The translations under genes were made by a program, and so were the position numbers. Shown here piece after piece: positions 48,541 through 61,553 of a stretch of DNA of 64,000 nt. Position 1 is the stretch's first letter, and each line of letters begins with the position of its first letter. A model generated the notes under the pieces. The model searched no databases, was not told the origin of the DNA, and saw only the letters and a list, made by a program, of their open reading frames with translations. Source of the stretch: Platycnemis pennipes (lineage: Eukaryota; Arthropoda; Insecta; Odonata; Platycnemididae); the NCBI GenBank assembly GCA_933228895.1, contig OW121848.1, forward strand, positions 162,642,688 to 162,706,687, given 5' to 3'.

Positions 48541-51500
48541 CAATAATTCCAGAAAATACTGAATTACAATAATGTTATAAAATTGACTAATTAAAATTAT
48601 TATGGGGTATAAAGTTGCGATCTACGGCGTGAAGTTCAAGTCAGCATATTTTCCAACATTCTTGTTCAACAAGCTTAGAATATAAATCAAATCGGATAAA
48701 TTACGAAAGAGATAACCCCTAGATGATTCACTTTACACTTTACATCCATTTATCTTCTCAACCTGCAAAGGTTCAAGCATGCATTCAAGTTTTACTATTT
48801 TATGTGTTTCGATTTGAATGTTGCAGGAATAAAGAACTCCGTGGAAGACGACACACTTGGATTAACCCTTTCGCGCAGGATCAACGTGAGTGTGAGATCT
48901 CTCCTTCGGAGCTAACATGAAAACCCCACATGGGCCCACTCTCAGTGAGGCTCAGGGACTATAAACAAATCCTCAAGGAAGAAATAACAATGGGGGTGGT
49001 GCAGTTAGAGGGAAGATTGTTGGGATTAGACCGTAAATAACAATTAATCCAAACAGCCCTCAAATTTCACCAACCGGCCGCGCGCCTCGCCGCTGATGGC
49101 CGAATATGAAAAAATAAAGAGGGATCCCTCGCTTTCGCCGACTGCGCTGAGGAGAGGAATTTGTTTCGACAGTTGGCAAAACATTTCACGGGTGACGGGA
49201 GGGAGCCAGTGTTTTCTTTGCGCTGCGTACACAAAAACAGCAGTCGCGAGGGGGAGGAGGGGGAGGGAGGGTGTCCCAGGAGAGAAGGGGGGGGAGGGGA
49301 AGTGGTGCTGACGCCGGGGAACACTGGGGCAAAGTAGTCACAGAGCTGCATGCACTCACACGAGTGTTCCCGGGAGGCGGACGGGGTGGATAGGGGTGCA
49401 AAGTGCCTGTTGGGGGGGAGGATGACAGGAAAGACTCTTCCAAGACAGGCTTTCGCCCACTGCTTGGACCTCGATCGCTTTCCTGCAGGCGATCCCCGGG
49501 GGATATGAATTATCGAACGCGAACGATGAACGAATTTTTTCTAGGGACGAGTTCCTCTTGAAATATCGAGTGAGATATTAACGCGTTGGTTCATTTTAGT
49601 CCCCAAAATTCGGCTACAAACAAGTGACTAAGGAGCGCATCTAACGAGAAGAACTGTAGACTCAGCATTAGAATTTCATGCGCTTGTAGCAATCGGAACT
49701 TCACCTTGTTTTTCCCGTGGAAATCTTCTGCATACAGTCTACACATACGCATTTGTTTCCCCATTTTATCTGCACCATCACTCACATCCGACGTATTCAT
49801 CAGTTCGTATTTTAGGGATCACAGTGACAGTCATTCACGAACTTTAATTCTTTAACAATCGGTACTTCTTCATCAAAATATTTATGAATTTATGTACTTT
49901 TACAGGCATTAGGAATATTTAAATAAACCATTTCTATAATAGAGCCCATGTAAAATTCTTGCTCTTCCGACTAGCTTTATTACTTCTAGATATCTCATTT
50001 GAAGATACAGCCACTCACTCTCACCAGGCTGCTAAGGTAAAAGAGTAAATGAAGGCGCTCGGGCACAGGACCACACGTTCTTCCCCGTCCAACACACTCT
50101 CAGGACCCTTTACAGGGACCAAACTCATTCGTTAATCGTGATGGATCCTAAAATGTAACAGCCTCTACCCTTCGACCTTCAACACTTTTCTGTCTTTGAT
50201 GCTTTGGAACATGGGAGACCACACATCCGAAAGGCCGCATCGGAGCCAATGGCACATCAATCACCCGACGTCTATCCTATCCTCAGGGTAGATAGAGGTT
50301 ATACCCCTCGCCGCCCCTAAATTTCGAGCCACAGCCGCGAGAGGTCGCTACCGCAAAGGAAGGTAAACATTGTCTCACGCTGTTTACCTTCGAGTACGTC
50401 GAGGCCCGAAAGGGCTGGAGTCAAAGGGGCGAAGGACTGAGTGCAGGGGCCCTAAGGGGGAGGGGAGGGGGTAGGTTTAAGCGGCGCGCCGTCTCTCTCG
50501 GGGACATCCCCGGGAACTCACCGGCTCTATTGGCGAGGAGCGCAAGAGGGAAAAAGGGATCAAGAGCATCCTCCGGAAACCTTGATTCCGCCGCTCCTGC
50601 TTACAGAGCGCTGCTCCAAAGATGTGTGCTCAAACTCACAGGAGCACGCTTTGGTAGTCATCCCTCAAAGATTAGGCAATTAAGTAAATATAATATTTTT
50701 TTGGGTGCATTAATGACTTTATATTCGGCTGTTTTTTCTAAGAAATACTATTCGGTAGTGTTTAGAGGATTAGTGCCCAGTGGAACCTAATTAAATCAAT
50801 CTTGTCCAAAGATCCGATCGCTGATTTCACTCATTCAAAAGGACTACTCCCCCCATCAGCGTAAAAGTGCGATAAGGGTCGGGATTTGAGCTATATAAAG
50901 GATGTGAAGTGACCCGGACAGTGTTTTCGGTGAATTGCCATCAATATTTTCGGCGATTATTGATACCTTATTCAGTTTTTGTCAATCAAATGCAGCAAAC
51001 ACTAATCGAGACGAAATAGAGAGGGAGAAATGGCGAAATAAGATCTCGAATGTAATGCATGGCTCAAATACCTACTAAATTATATAACGAAAATAGTTGT
51101 AAGAATATGTTTTTATGTTTTCTACACGTTTGTTTGTTATTGATTGCTATTGTTTGTTATATGTTTGTTATGATTTTTTTGTAGTTTATGTTTTAGTCGT
51201 GAAATAAACACCTGATTGAATAGAATTGAAAAAATAATTGAATTGAATTATGAATATGAAAGCAAAAAGCGCAAGAAAGCAACTTCAGGTATATTGACAG
51301 ATCGAGATGATACCAGAAATTTTTTATGTGATAGGGTTTTTTAAAAGATAAAACGTATTTTCAATGAAATCATATAACCGCACTCACCAAATGTTAGATC
51401 AATCGTCACACATGAATAAACTTTGATTGAAGATTATGAGATTACAATACATTGAGCGGAGGACAACAAAGAGAGGTCTGCACTCCTAGCTTCTACCAAC

Positions 51501-52209
51501 AGAATTATATTTGGAGGAAGGGTATTTCAACTGAAGGCATTTTTATTTCCTAATATTTTCAGGAGATAAAGTCAATCCAGTCCGGCACTGAGGAGGGATA
51601 ATGGGGTTAATTCGATTTTGAACTTTTTGTACTCAACAAACAGTAATACTTCTCCGCCTTGTGTAGGAATTTTAATTCTGACAATACCAGAATATACGTC
51701 AGAAGCAAAGACGACGGCTACATTTCGTTCTGCAAAAATTCTGGTTTAGATATGGGCGTCGAAATAGTTTCCAGAATTAAAATCAGCGAAGAAAAAGCGT
51801 GAAATGAGTTGGAATGGATCTACACGTCACAAAAACTGCGTTGGATCCTAAATTCGGATTTATACGATCGTTCGATCACTCTTAGGAAAGAAAGAATTTA
51901 ACTCCTGCGTAAAATAATGTTAAGACACGGTTACGCAAGAAAAGGTTTTCCGCTTTCATCCTGTTTTTATTGTATTCACTAAACAGTAATATGTACCGCG
52001 GCCAACGAATATTGTTCAATCCGGAATCGCATTCGTAAGCAAAAATTTTCGTTAGCAGAAGTGCTCCTTTTCTAAGGTCCCTTCATGAAATCGTTTAATT
52101 TGCTCTGGATGCTGTCCGTAATTTTAGATAAGTTTGATGAAGTAGTTAAAAGCAGTAAGAACTCGTAATGACTCAATTGACATTAATTCTACAGCTAACT
52201 GGTGCGGGA
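48541..52209. other. No gene recognised; GC/purine-rich patches 49070-49500 and 50030-50600
   Basis: The patch at 49240-49420 is G-rich on the plus strand, and its complement opens Pro/Ser-rich frames. The patch at 50250-50600 is CpG-rich. A TATATAAAGG at about 50891-50900 is a good TATA-box match with CGGACAGTG some 28 bp downstream, but no gene follows. A GAATTGAATT tail at about 51220-51248 may be another LINE 3' end. Confidence 0.35.
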
Positions 52210-52746
52210 ACGGAGGCATTTACTCGGAACCGGAATCGCAATTTTCTACACAAAATCGTTAGATGGTAACAAGAAATGAATTTTAGTGAAAAAATCAATC
52301 TTCTAACCGCAACCATTCACTCATATATCAAAAATTTAAATAAGCAAAAGGTGACACCCACCGAAGAAGCTGCTTTGAAATCATTGACGTCATTTTCCTC
52401 CCGTCCTTGACTGCTTTTAGGGGAGGGGAAGGGAGTGGAGGGGGGTCTCGGAAGGTCTGCTCGCACAGATGCTGTCGCAACTGCTCCTATTGGCAGAGTC
52501 AGCTGTGTCCCCCCCATTGCGATAAGGCTAAGTAGCTTCGAGGGCTCAGTTACGATTGGACGAAGTCGATATACGTCAGAGATTGCACCACGCCCACTTT
52601 TCCGAAAGGGTCAAAAACATCAGTTTTTCGCCGCTTATAACTCGGGAAATAATTGACGGATCAAAAAACGGAAAAATGCGGGTCTTTTTGTTTTTCAAAC
52701 TATCAGATTCGGCAATTTAAAAAATACATGGTAAACGACCCATTCA
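52210..52746 (-). mobile_element. Non-autonomous TIR DNA element, about 537 bp (copy B)
   Basis: An inverted copy of 26793-27333, aligned over the full length with substitutions and small indels. The ends are diverged forms of the same TIR: GGAGGCATTTAC at the left, and GTAAACGACCCATT at the right. It keeps TGACGTCA (52385-52392) and the GC-rich centre. It has no coding capacity. Confidence 0.8.
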
Positions 52747-54169
52747 GCTCCCAGCGTGGCTGCATTATGCTAGCTTGAGCATCCAAGAGAGTGTTAGTTA
52801 TACGAATCCAAATTCGTTAGATTTGCCCGAAGAACAGCGAAAATATCTTCGTTGCCCGAACGATTCGTTAGTGGAGGTTACACTTTATTGCAGTACTGAC
52901 TCTTTGGGCGGGATTTAGAACCACTTTTGGCGCCCAATAGTATATGGGTTTTGACTGGGTCGCGAGGACCTTTTACAAGCGGACTACCGGAGCCCTAGGG
53001 GCCCGGAGGATGAATATTTTCCCGGGTCCCAATGGGGCCCGAGGGCTACTGCCTGACAGGTGACGCCGTTCGCGGTCACCGCCTCCAGGGGTTTGCAAGT
53101 TCCAAGCGGCGAGACGGGGTCAGCCGGAGGGGTGCGCCGCGGAGGAGATGATCGGCTCTTTTTCAGGTCGGATTTATGGAAAACTCGAGGGAGAAGGGAA
53201 GTAGTCCGCCCGGCTGAAAATTGGTGAAAAATGAGCGGAGAATCAGAGGAATGAAAGGGAATGAAAGAGAGGACATGAAAAATTTATATTCATGCGTTTC
53301 GATGCATGCCCCCAATGTCCCAACGCGCGTCAAAAAATATGTATTTAAAAATGTAGCGCTCGTATATGAAAACGCAGTATATGAAAATGACAGGTGAAAT
53401 GCGACACAAAAGAATATCGATTTAGGCACGGGTGGCTCGGTTGACGACAGAAGAGCAAAGGGACCAAGGACAATAAAAGATCCGTTTGAAAATTGCTTTT
53501 CATATCGAACTTGATGTAGCGAAGCATTAATATTTATATTTTTATCTGAAACTCCTGCATATTTTAAATATTTCCCACGGCCTCAACTGATATTCATATG
53601 AATAATAAATAATGAGCAAGTTAAGTATTTTTTTTCTGGCGCACCATACTTGGGTCTATGCAAATTCCTGTCTTAATAGAGAATGAGAATTTTGGGTTGG
53701 ATATCGGGCCTACTTTATGCATAAAATGCAAAAAAAAACTCCTTATAGCAAAGGATTAATTTCATTTATTTAAAAACATATATGAGGGTTATAAATTCAT
53801 CGAATTTTTGCCGCGTACAGAAATTAATTATAGCAGAGGTTATGCTGATAGCTAAATGGACGGTACAAAAATTGATGGAATATTTCAACCTCATCACAAA
53901 TGAGATCCATTAAGTAGAAAAAAATGGAATATGTTTTGGTTAATTTTATTACAATACCTTTATGAATCCATACAAATGTTATGGCTAATTACTACACCGA
54001 ATCAGAAGTGATTTTTACAAAAAGGTTTATTGCTGGTCAATAATTTTCGTTAAGAAAGCTTTCTTTACTGTACAACGAAACAATCCATAAACTCGTATTG
54101 ATAGTCTGAAAAATGGGTCATTATACAAAATGGATACATCTATCTAGGTATATATGTATATTCATTTGG
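52747..54169. other. No gene recognised; GC-rich patch 52910-53160
   Basis: The patch includes GGGGCCCGG-type near-palindromes and lies beside TIR copy B. The rest is AT-rich. TGGCGCCCA at 52935-52943 resembles a retroviral-type primer-binding site, but no LTR is visible. Confidence 0.4.
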
Positions 54170-55560
54170 TAGCGTGTCAGTCAGTTCGTCATTCTGTATC
54201 CGTTTTGTTTCGATCTCTCTTAATTTTTGAGCTAAAAGAGTGAGGCTTGATGCGTTGAGTGTGGGTAATCTGTCTGTACGATTTGATAGTAGTTTTGGAT
54301 TTTAAGCAGTGTGTGGTGTAGAAAAAAATGCAAGAGAAAAATGGTTTTTTCCCTATCTTTTAGCATGGGATATTAATTGTTAAGCAAATTTGCTGTCGTT
54401 GCCAAGTAAATGTGTTTACGTTTTTGGTAAAGGGGCAAAAATTGGATTGAAGAATTTGAAGAAAGTGGAATTAGTTTCATCAATAATTTTGTAAGCATGA
54501 AAATATTTATTGACGTTTTCGCTGAAGTATTGGTAATGTGTCATCAGTAGTTTCCAAACACTTTGTAAAATGTCCTTTGACACTAGAACACAAAGTTCAC
54601 ATCAAGAACACACCAGATAAACAGACTGTCTGCAAAGCAGGTCGCAGATTTGCTAGTCATTTTTATAAAAACTGCATGAATAAGTAAAAACGAAAATATA
54701 CACTAACTCTTTTACAAGCAAAGAAGTTATGCTTGGAATGGAATTTAAGCACATAAAGCTATCAAATACCAATTATAAAATAGCATCGAATAAATTATGG
54801 TCCATCCAAATGAATCTGTTGTTGGAATATATTGAATATTTATCCAATCGCATCGTTGACTGATAAGAGCAGGGATCAAAATAACTCGTGTCACGCAGGT
54901 GGAAGCAGAGATTAGGAAAATACGCGGACCCTGTTTCACAACATAAATTGTTCAAAGGAATCAATGTGAAATTCAAGCTCAGGAGCGCCACTGCTCTTCA
55001 TGGGAGATTAGCGCTAATCTGCCACGGATCGGAATCAAAACTCAGCCAGCTAACAATGTTCATTATTGTGATAACATCCAATTTTGAAAAGAAGTCTCCC
55101 AAAGCAGATTGTGATCGTCGGACCTGGATTGATTTTGGACTTCCATCACGTCAGGGCTCGCGGCTTTATGCCTATGGGTGCAGCGAAGCAGAGGGTTTTG
55201 GGAAAGAGGGTCGCCAAACAGAAATACGGTCATTTGCGGGACGTGAAAGGAAGTTTAAATTAAATCAGACGCTCGTGAATTCCATAGGACCCATTGGCGA
55301 GGGTGCAAAAGATCCAAAGGGAAGGAGGAGTGCAAGGTGCAGTGGGAGGAGAAAAAAGTCCTGTCGCCTTTCAACCTGTGTTTTTCTCTCAATCATTGTC
55401 ACTGACGAGAAAACATCAAAACATGCCAAGATTAAATGCTGACTTTTCACAAGCCCCGAAACATGTTACACACTTCGAAGAGGTCGTTACTAGCCTTGAT
55501 GAATTAAAAGTTGATGACTTTATCTCAGATTTTTTGTTTTAATGGCAGTGATTCATTAGA
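54170..55560 (+). other. Region with unrecognised open frames
   Basis: A 184-codon plus frame at 54888-55442 overlaps an 82-codon frame at 55294-55542 that ends VVTSLDELKVDDFISDFLF. The overlap is offset, as if a frameshift had separated parts of one protein. Another open stretch near 54545-54690 reads CPLTLEHKVHIKNTPDKQTV. No family is recognised. The codon content looks less compositionally biased than the low-complexity frames elsewhere, so a decayed transposon gene or a small host exon is possible. Confidence 0.3.
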
Positions 55561-55988
55561 GTGGTCTTCAAAATAAGAATTACTGGGTGACTAAAATTTC
55601 CGCATGTTAAACTATCCGGTAGAAGACGTTAATTATAATGACTCTCAATGTATTATTTATTAAGTATTGTAGTTTTTAAAACTGTTATGAGTAACGTTAG
55701 GTAGCTGTCATTAAATAACTGATCCATTGGAGAGATTATATATGTATATGGAAATTTATCAATCAGGGAAGAACTAAGTACTGATGTTTTGTATCCCTCT
55801 TAATAATATTTATAATACTAAAGCGGATATCCACAGAATATTGTGATTATTTCTCTGGTTGTATTCTTTCCATTTTTGTGAAAAAGGGTTTTTAAGGATA
55901 AAATTTTGGAATATAAATATCGTCCTAATTTTGAGCGTACAAGCGGTATTTTTTCACTCCAACGCTTATATCTGACAATATATTGTAT

Positions 55989-56014
55989 TCTCACAATATC
56001 TATATATTGTGAGA
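55989..56014. repeat. Perfect 11-bp inverted repeat, 4-nt loop
   Basis: TCTCACAATAT, four bases, then ATATTGTGAGA. The arms pair completely. Confidence 0.65.
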
Positions 56015-56384
56015 GTTATTACTCTCTAGTAATGCTCGGGGATACTGCAAGATCAAATCTCCCATCATGTACCATTCATAGAATAAATGAGTCAAGAAGA
56101 AAAATAACATAAGTTCTTCGCTGAATGGATACATTGGGACCTATTTCATAAATTTAAGAGGCAATCATTTTAAACCATTTAATAATAGCGAATCCTTTGA
56201 TATTTCATTCTGAAAATAACTGAGACTACCAAACTAATTTTCACCAAGAAAACACTGGATGATGGTGATGTAGATCTTTGTCAAAAACTGGAATTAACTT
56301 TTCTTTAATGGGTGACATTCAAAGTGAAAAGTACTTAATTATGAGTGAACGTCGTTACACAAAGCTCGAAAAGCCTGAGGCTGC

Positions 56385-57035
56385 ACTGAAACTAAGAAAC
56401 GAGATTGAAAGAATGGAAGGAGCCGTTTGAGGACTTGAAATGGAAGGAAAGGATTGACTGACACATGAACTTTCCTGGGATAAACACATAAGTGAAATAA
56501 TGGGTCAGGCGAATCGTAAAATGGGATTCATCAAAAGATTACTGGGTAAATGTGACGATCATGTACGAGAAATCAGCTACTTTTCCCTTGTTAGAACTCA
56601 TTTGGAATATGCTGCCAGTGTATTGAATCCCTTCGAAATCGGTCTAAATAATGAACTGTAGCGTGTGTAGCGAATATCGGCAAGATTTGTAAAGGGACGG
56701 TACGATAACCTTATTAGCGTAACCAGTCTCTTAAATTAATTAAATTGGGAATCATTTTCAGATCGCAGGTTTTAATTTATGCTTTAATCATTCATTTAAA
56801 TAGATAACATTGGTAGCTGCATGTTGGTATAAGGACTTGAAGCTAACCCAAATAACAGCATGTTTTTGCATGTTTGCTTTGCTATTTTTATATTTTTTTT
56901 TAAATAGTGTAGTTTAGAACAGTATATAAATACTAATTTTTTTAATGCATGATATGTAGTGCATGTTTGGTGAGAATTCACCCCCTGCCACACACCTTTA
57001 TGGTGGCTTTCAGGGTATAATGTAGATGTAGATGA
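56385..57035 (+). pseudogene. Jockey/CR1-like non-LTR retrotransposon 3' fragment
   Basis: The plus strand decodes, with stops, to LSWDKHISEI, ANRKMGFIKRLLGKCDDHVR, FSLVRTHLEYAASVLNPF, ARFVKGRYDN and LNWESFSDRR. This is the C-terminal RT region typical of jockey/CR1-like elements. The 3' UTR keeps CCACACACCTTTATGGTGGC and a short TGTAGATGTAGATG tail at about 57020-57034. The catalytic domain and all upstream parts are missing. Confidence 0.8.
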
Positions 57036-57424
57036 TAGGGAGCGATAACCTTCGACTCTGCGCGTCAGAGAGTTTTTCAGCAACTTTTAAATCCAGGTTG
57101 CACTTCCAAGTAGTACATGCCGAGCCTGTGCTGCCTGCTTTCCTTCCCTTCCACCGAGCGGCGCTCGTTTATTCTGATGGACTCGTCCAGCATTGATAGT
57201 GCACGCTCAAACTGCCTTCATTGGCTTCCACAGGTGATGGATCCACAGGAGCAGCCAGTGCGGTCGAGGTGGAAGAACTCGACACTCAACCACCTTTATT
57301 TAATCGCGTACTGAGGTTGAGAGGAAAGAGATGGTTGGAAGACGAGAAAAACACCATAAATCTTTCGTTGTTATTTTCGACCGACAGATGAAGCCATTTG
57401 CCCCGAAGAGGACAGGTGCGTAAC

Positions 57425-57630
57425 AATGTGGGGGTGGAGGTTTTCCAGGATACGGAGGAAGGATGGGGGAAACCCGGTGGACCGACCACGTACTGTACTC
57501 GAAGTGCACTCCACACACAAGTTACGTTGGGACCGGAACACAATTAAAACATCCGCCAGTGGCTGGAATCAAACCATCAAACCTAGGGATGGGATGCCTG
57601 TACTCTAACCACCAAACCAACGCAATCTCC
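57425..57630 (-). repeat. Diverged tRNA-derived SINE copy
   Basis: On the minus strand an A-box-like TTTGGTGGTTAGAGTA (57603-57618) and a B box GGTTTGATTCC (57565-57575) stand at tRNA spacing. CACTGGCGGAT follows, as in the 15292-15624 family. The body, including GGTTTCCCCCATCC, is only loosely conserved. No TSD is visible. It is an old copy or a related subfamily. Confidence 0.65.
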
Positions 57631-57769
57631 ATAACTCCTTTTTTCTCCCTTCTACATACAGCAATACGTGAACATTGTGCAAAACATATGTCGAACTCAA
57701 TGCACAACAAAACATTGCAAAATATATGCTCTGCAAAATTTGTGATTCAGCCCTACTTTATGTTACCTA

Positions 57770-57974
57770 ATAGTTGATACGGCCAATGTTTTCCTATAAA
57801 ATATTTACCTATTTATTAATATTGTTTATAATTGTATATACTCTGATGGAACGTGGTCGAACAGATGGTAGTCCCAAAACAGGTGCACGTTAGGGACTAT
57901 CAAAATACTTCATTTTCTCAAATGTTATACATCTGTAATGATTTACTTTGGAAGAAATTAATTTATTATTATTA
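57770..57974 (+). repeat. Dispersed repeat, copy 2 of an inverted pair (partner 41835-42035)
   Basis: Matches the reverse complement of 41835-42035 with interspersed substitutions. It ends in ATTTATTATTATTAT, consistent with a retroelement 3' tail on this strand. Confidence 0.65.
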
Positions 57975-60300
57975 TATGATGATTCTATTGGTTGGCCACA
58001 TTACTGATCATAAAACAATGCATCAAATAGACGGTTGACCAACGTGAAAGTCAATAGAAGAAGAGTGGATCTAGAATGCTTAAAGCAACGAATTTTTTAC
58101 TAGGCATAATAAAATTGAACATATATTAAGTCTTGTAAAATATTATTTTCAGATTTAACTGAATAAACTTACGTAAATTGAAATATATTTTTATGGAATC
58201 CAACCAAGTATCAGCAGCATCAATGATACTGATACTTAGTAGGGTTTTACAAAATATATTTCACTTTTCCCTTACAAAATTATTATATGAGATCTAGTCT
58301 TTGATATTGAAGTCACGTATAAATTTGTCCTTAGAGATCAACCTAAAATTACTAAAAAATAAAGACTGAATTGCACTGCCATGCAAATGGGTTGGCATAA
58401 AATCTAGGTCACTGCAAATATCTTGTGTCTCATATTTTTGAAAATACTCCACAGCAAGTAGTCATAAACTATTCAACATTCAGCTCTTAATGTACTCATA
58501 GAATTTTTTCCCAATGGAATGTAAACTCAGGTTGTGAAAGAATTTGAGTTGGCGCTGTTTTTAGGAGGATATATTGGATACCATTTGTGTCATAAAATAG
58601 AGAGCGCTAGCAGAGAGATACGGCGTGCATTTTTAGCTGAAGGAGTGACTTCATTATTAAGATTGGTGTCCCATGAAGGCATATTCTTTCTTCAATTATC
58701 TAAATTTAAAAAGGATGAAGGAAAAAGAGGGAGAGAATACATGGTAAGGCTCAGACTTTAGGAAACACTATTTACGTGAAAGAAGTCCATATACCTAGAA
58801 TGGGAAAAAAAGTCATTGCGATAGAGGTAAGTAGAAATAGACATTTCTTGAAAATGTATCTGCAGCGTCATTTGGTGAAAAAGAAATTTCTCCTGCATTG
58901 CGCCTCAAAAAGAGGTTTAACAAATGTTTTCCAGGAAATCGATCGTAAAAATATTATTGCTCTTTTTTAAGCAATATTAATTTAAAGAAATATGTATCTT
59001 TCCATTTGCGCACATGTGATATGCACCAAATAAATTAAGATTGTCTTCTTTTCTTTACATTACCTATTAGTAGTGAAACACAAACTCCCTAACCATGATA
59101 AATATATTCATAGAACACGAGTGGTAACACGAGAATGTCACATCTAACGTGAACTTTTCACCACTTCCATAATTTTTGTAGTTCCCGATTGTAAATTTCA
59201 GCAATGAGTTTAAAAAATTAAACGAATTCGTCGTGACACGGACAGCCCCTAATTTCCCGAGACAAAGAGTTCACTGAACTGGGAAGAAAAACCCAGGAGG
59301 AGCCCCATTTTGTAACGCGGAGCGACAAGTGCCGTTCACGTGACCTACTAAGCGAACGGGAGTCGGAGTGAGGAGGAGTCGCGATTCAAGAACCATTTCC
59401 CCCCTCACCCCCGCGTCGCATCCGTTCCCGGCGGCAGAAAGCGCGTGGATTCCACCTCGGCGAGGAAGGAACATATACAGTCGTCGTCGACTCGTTGTCG
59501 CTACCCTTAAGTGCTGTAAGGGAGCGCACGCGAAGAGGGGGGATGTCAAAAATGCATGTTCCTTCGGATCGGAAGATCGTGGAATCGAATTTACGCTCTC
59601 CTCGACGTCGACGGCGGCGTCTCGGAAAGTGGCGGACGCGAAAATGATGCCCCCAGAACGGAGCAGAACGGGGAAATGACAAGGGGATGCGACGGCAGTT
59701 GTTACATTCAGCGAATCCCATGAGCGGAGGAGGACTTTTCACGTCATCTCGCACGCGAGCGAGCTGTTTATAAACTGTTGAGTCCTGCTTTCTTCGACAC
59801 CTTGCCTCTGAAAACGATGGATGATATGTATTTTTTGCCAAAATTTCGACCTTGTCACCCAACAGAGTGGTTGACCTTGAAATAACGAAAACCGTCTGCA
59901 ATCGTATCTGATTCTCATTGGACAAAGATAGAATAGCCTTGGGAATATGGTGACATCTTATTAAAAGCACTTGTACAGACACACTTGGTAGCATAAGAAT
60001 CTGAGAACTTGGCATTCAAAATAAATTACATTCCAAAAGTTTCGTGAAAGAAAGAAAATAAAAGATATCAAGCATATGGAAAACGTGATGAGATGCGCTT
60101 TTTTAATGTTTTTTAAGAGATGAGACACCATGCCAAAACAAGCATCTTTGATGCAGTTTCCTCGGCCAATAAATGTTAAAGAAGAGCTCAAGAAAAGAAA
60201 GAGGAAGTATAATCCCACTATCCTTCTGACAGGCTGATTGCGGATGGATGGGGAAAATATCTCAAGTGAAGCAAAGAGCAATCATGGGACCAAAAAGGGG
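57975..60300. other. No gene recognised; GC-rich patch 59270-59760
   Basis: The GC-rich, CpG-containing patch carries frames on both strands (59368-59679 plus; 59271-59549 and 59386-60015 minus, the last 209 codons). The 209-codon frame is Arg/Ser-rich, with an Arg-run from GACGTCGACGGCGGCG-type sequence. No domain is recognised. Confidence 0.4.
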
Positions 60301-61290
60301 AAGTGAAAGATAGGAATGAAGATCAATAAAGCAAGCTGATCTTCGCTCCCATCTGGAAGCTGATTCAAGCTGACACGCTGATTCAAGCTGACAAGCTGAT
60401 TCAAGCTGACAAGCTGATAGAATTAAAGAAAAGACGTAAACTAGGTGGGTTGCTGACCGCGGAAGATACTGTAGTAATACAGGGAACAATGTAGAAGGGC
60501 AGGAGAATAGGGAATCAGGAATGGAAAGGAAATAAGTACACATCAATCAAAATGCTGGAAATCAATTATAGATTTTGGTGCATACATGGAGATATCATAG
60601 AAACACCAGAAAGGCGGAATGGGAAAAGTACAATGAAAATCTAAAAGAAAGAAGAGGCGAGAAACGGGATAGTAAAAGGAGAGTATAATGGGGTTCTAGG
60701 AGGAGAAGAAAAAGAACAAATCTAAGGTAGAGCGATCCATGGTCCTACAAAGGCCGGAAGAGAGAATAATAAAGACAATCTATGACTCGTATAATTAATG
60801 TGAGTGTGGTGTAGGTTTTCATTGCAAAAGTTAAAGTACTACAACAATTATAGTAGAAATATTACTGATGAAAATATGTTGAGAGAGTAGAAGATTATGA
60901 GATGCGATACTATATAAATTTAAAAAGCTATTCGAAAATTAGAGGTAGGCTGACCGATAAAAATTTTGGTCGCAGAGTAATGAAAAGAGAGGAATAATTG
61001 AGAACCTTTAGGTCACTGAGAGCTTTAGAAAGGACGGCCGAAGTCGTAAGGAGGAGGAACGGGGGCAGTTTAATCCCTCCAACCCTCTTCACATGAGGAT
61101 GAGAACAGGGAATTTCGAGACAAATGCTCAGCAAGGAAAGGAATGGAGGCTCCTGGGTAAAACGAGAGAAGGAGAGGTTTCTTCAGGAGGGGAAATACAT
61201 GTTTCCCAAGGGAGGAGAAGAGCAGTAACACTTCGACGTTCATTGGGAATGGAGGGTGGTCTCAGTCATGCAAAGGGGTCAAAGGAAGTT
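60301..61290. repeat. Purine-rich tract with an 18-bp triplication
   Basis: The plus strand is GA-rich over most of 60290-61290. Inside it, 60359-60418 contains three tandem units of GCTGATTCAAGCTGACAA (the first ends in AC) plus a partial fourth. No protein is recognisable. Confidence 0.6.
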
Positions 61291-61553
61291 TATTTTTCTG
61301 CGAGTTTACACAACCATAAAGCCGCTGATTCAAAGGAAAACTCAAATATATTACAGAGCGTAAAACATCTCCATTTTCCACCAAATTTCTTTATGACGAA
61401 GAGACGAAGCATTTGCAATTGATATAAGAATTAGAAACATTTGAGCTTCAAAGCAGACGAAAACAGAAATTGAAACAACATTTTTTAAATATTAAATTTT
61501 AATTCAATAAAAAAATATATTTTTATTTCGTATGAGTTTGAAAGGATAAAAAT

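Noticed and set aside
50891..50930. TATATAAAGG core promoter
   Set aside because: A good TATA match, but there is no recognisable transcript or coding segment downstream, so it is noted only in the regional entry.
52935..52943. Primer-binding site TGGCGCCCA of an LTR retroelement
   Set aside because: No LTR pair, polypurine tract or gag-pol sequence nearby. Nine bases can match by chance.
59386..60015. 209-codon minus-strand frame
   Set aside because: It spans a GC-rich patch and ordinary AT-rich DNA, has no domain, and is overlapped by an equally open frame on the other strand.
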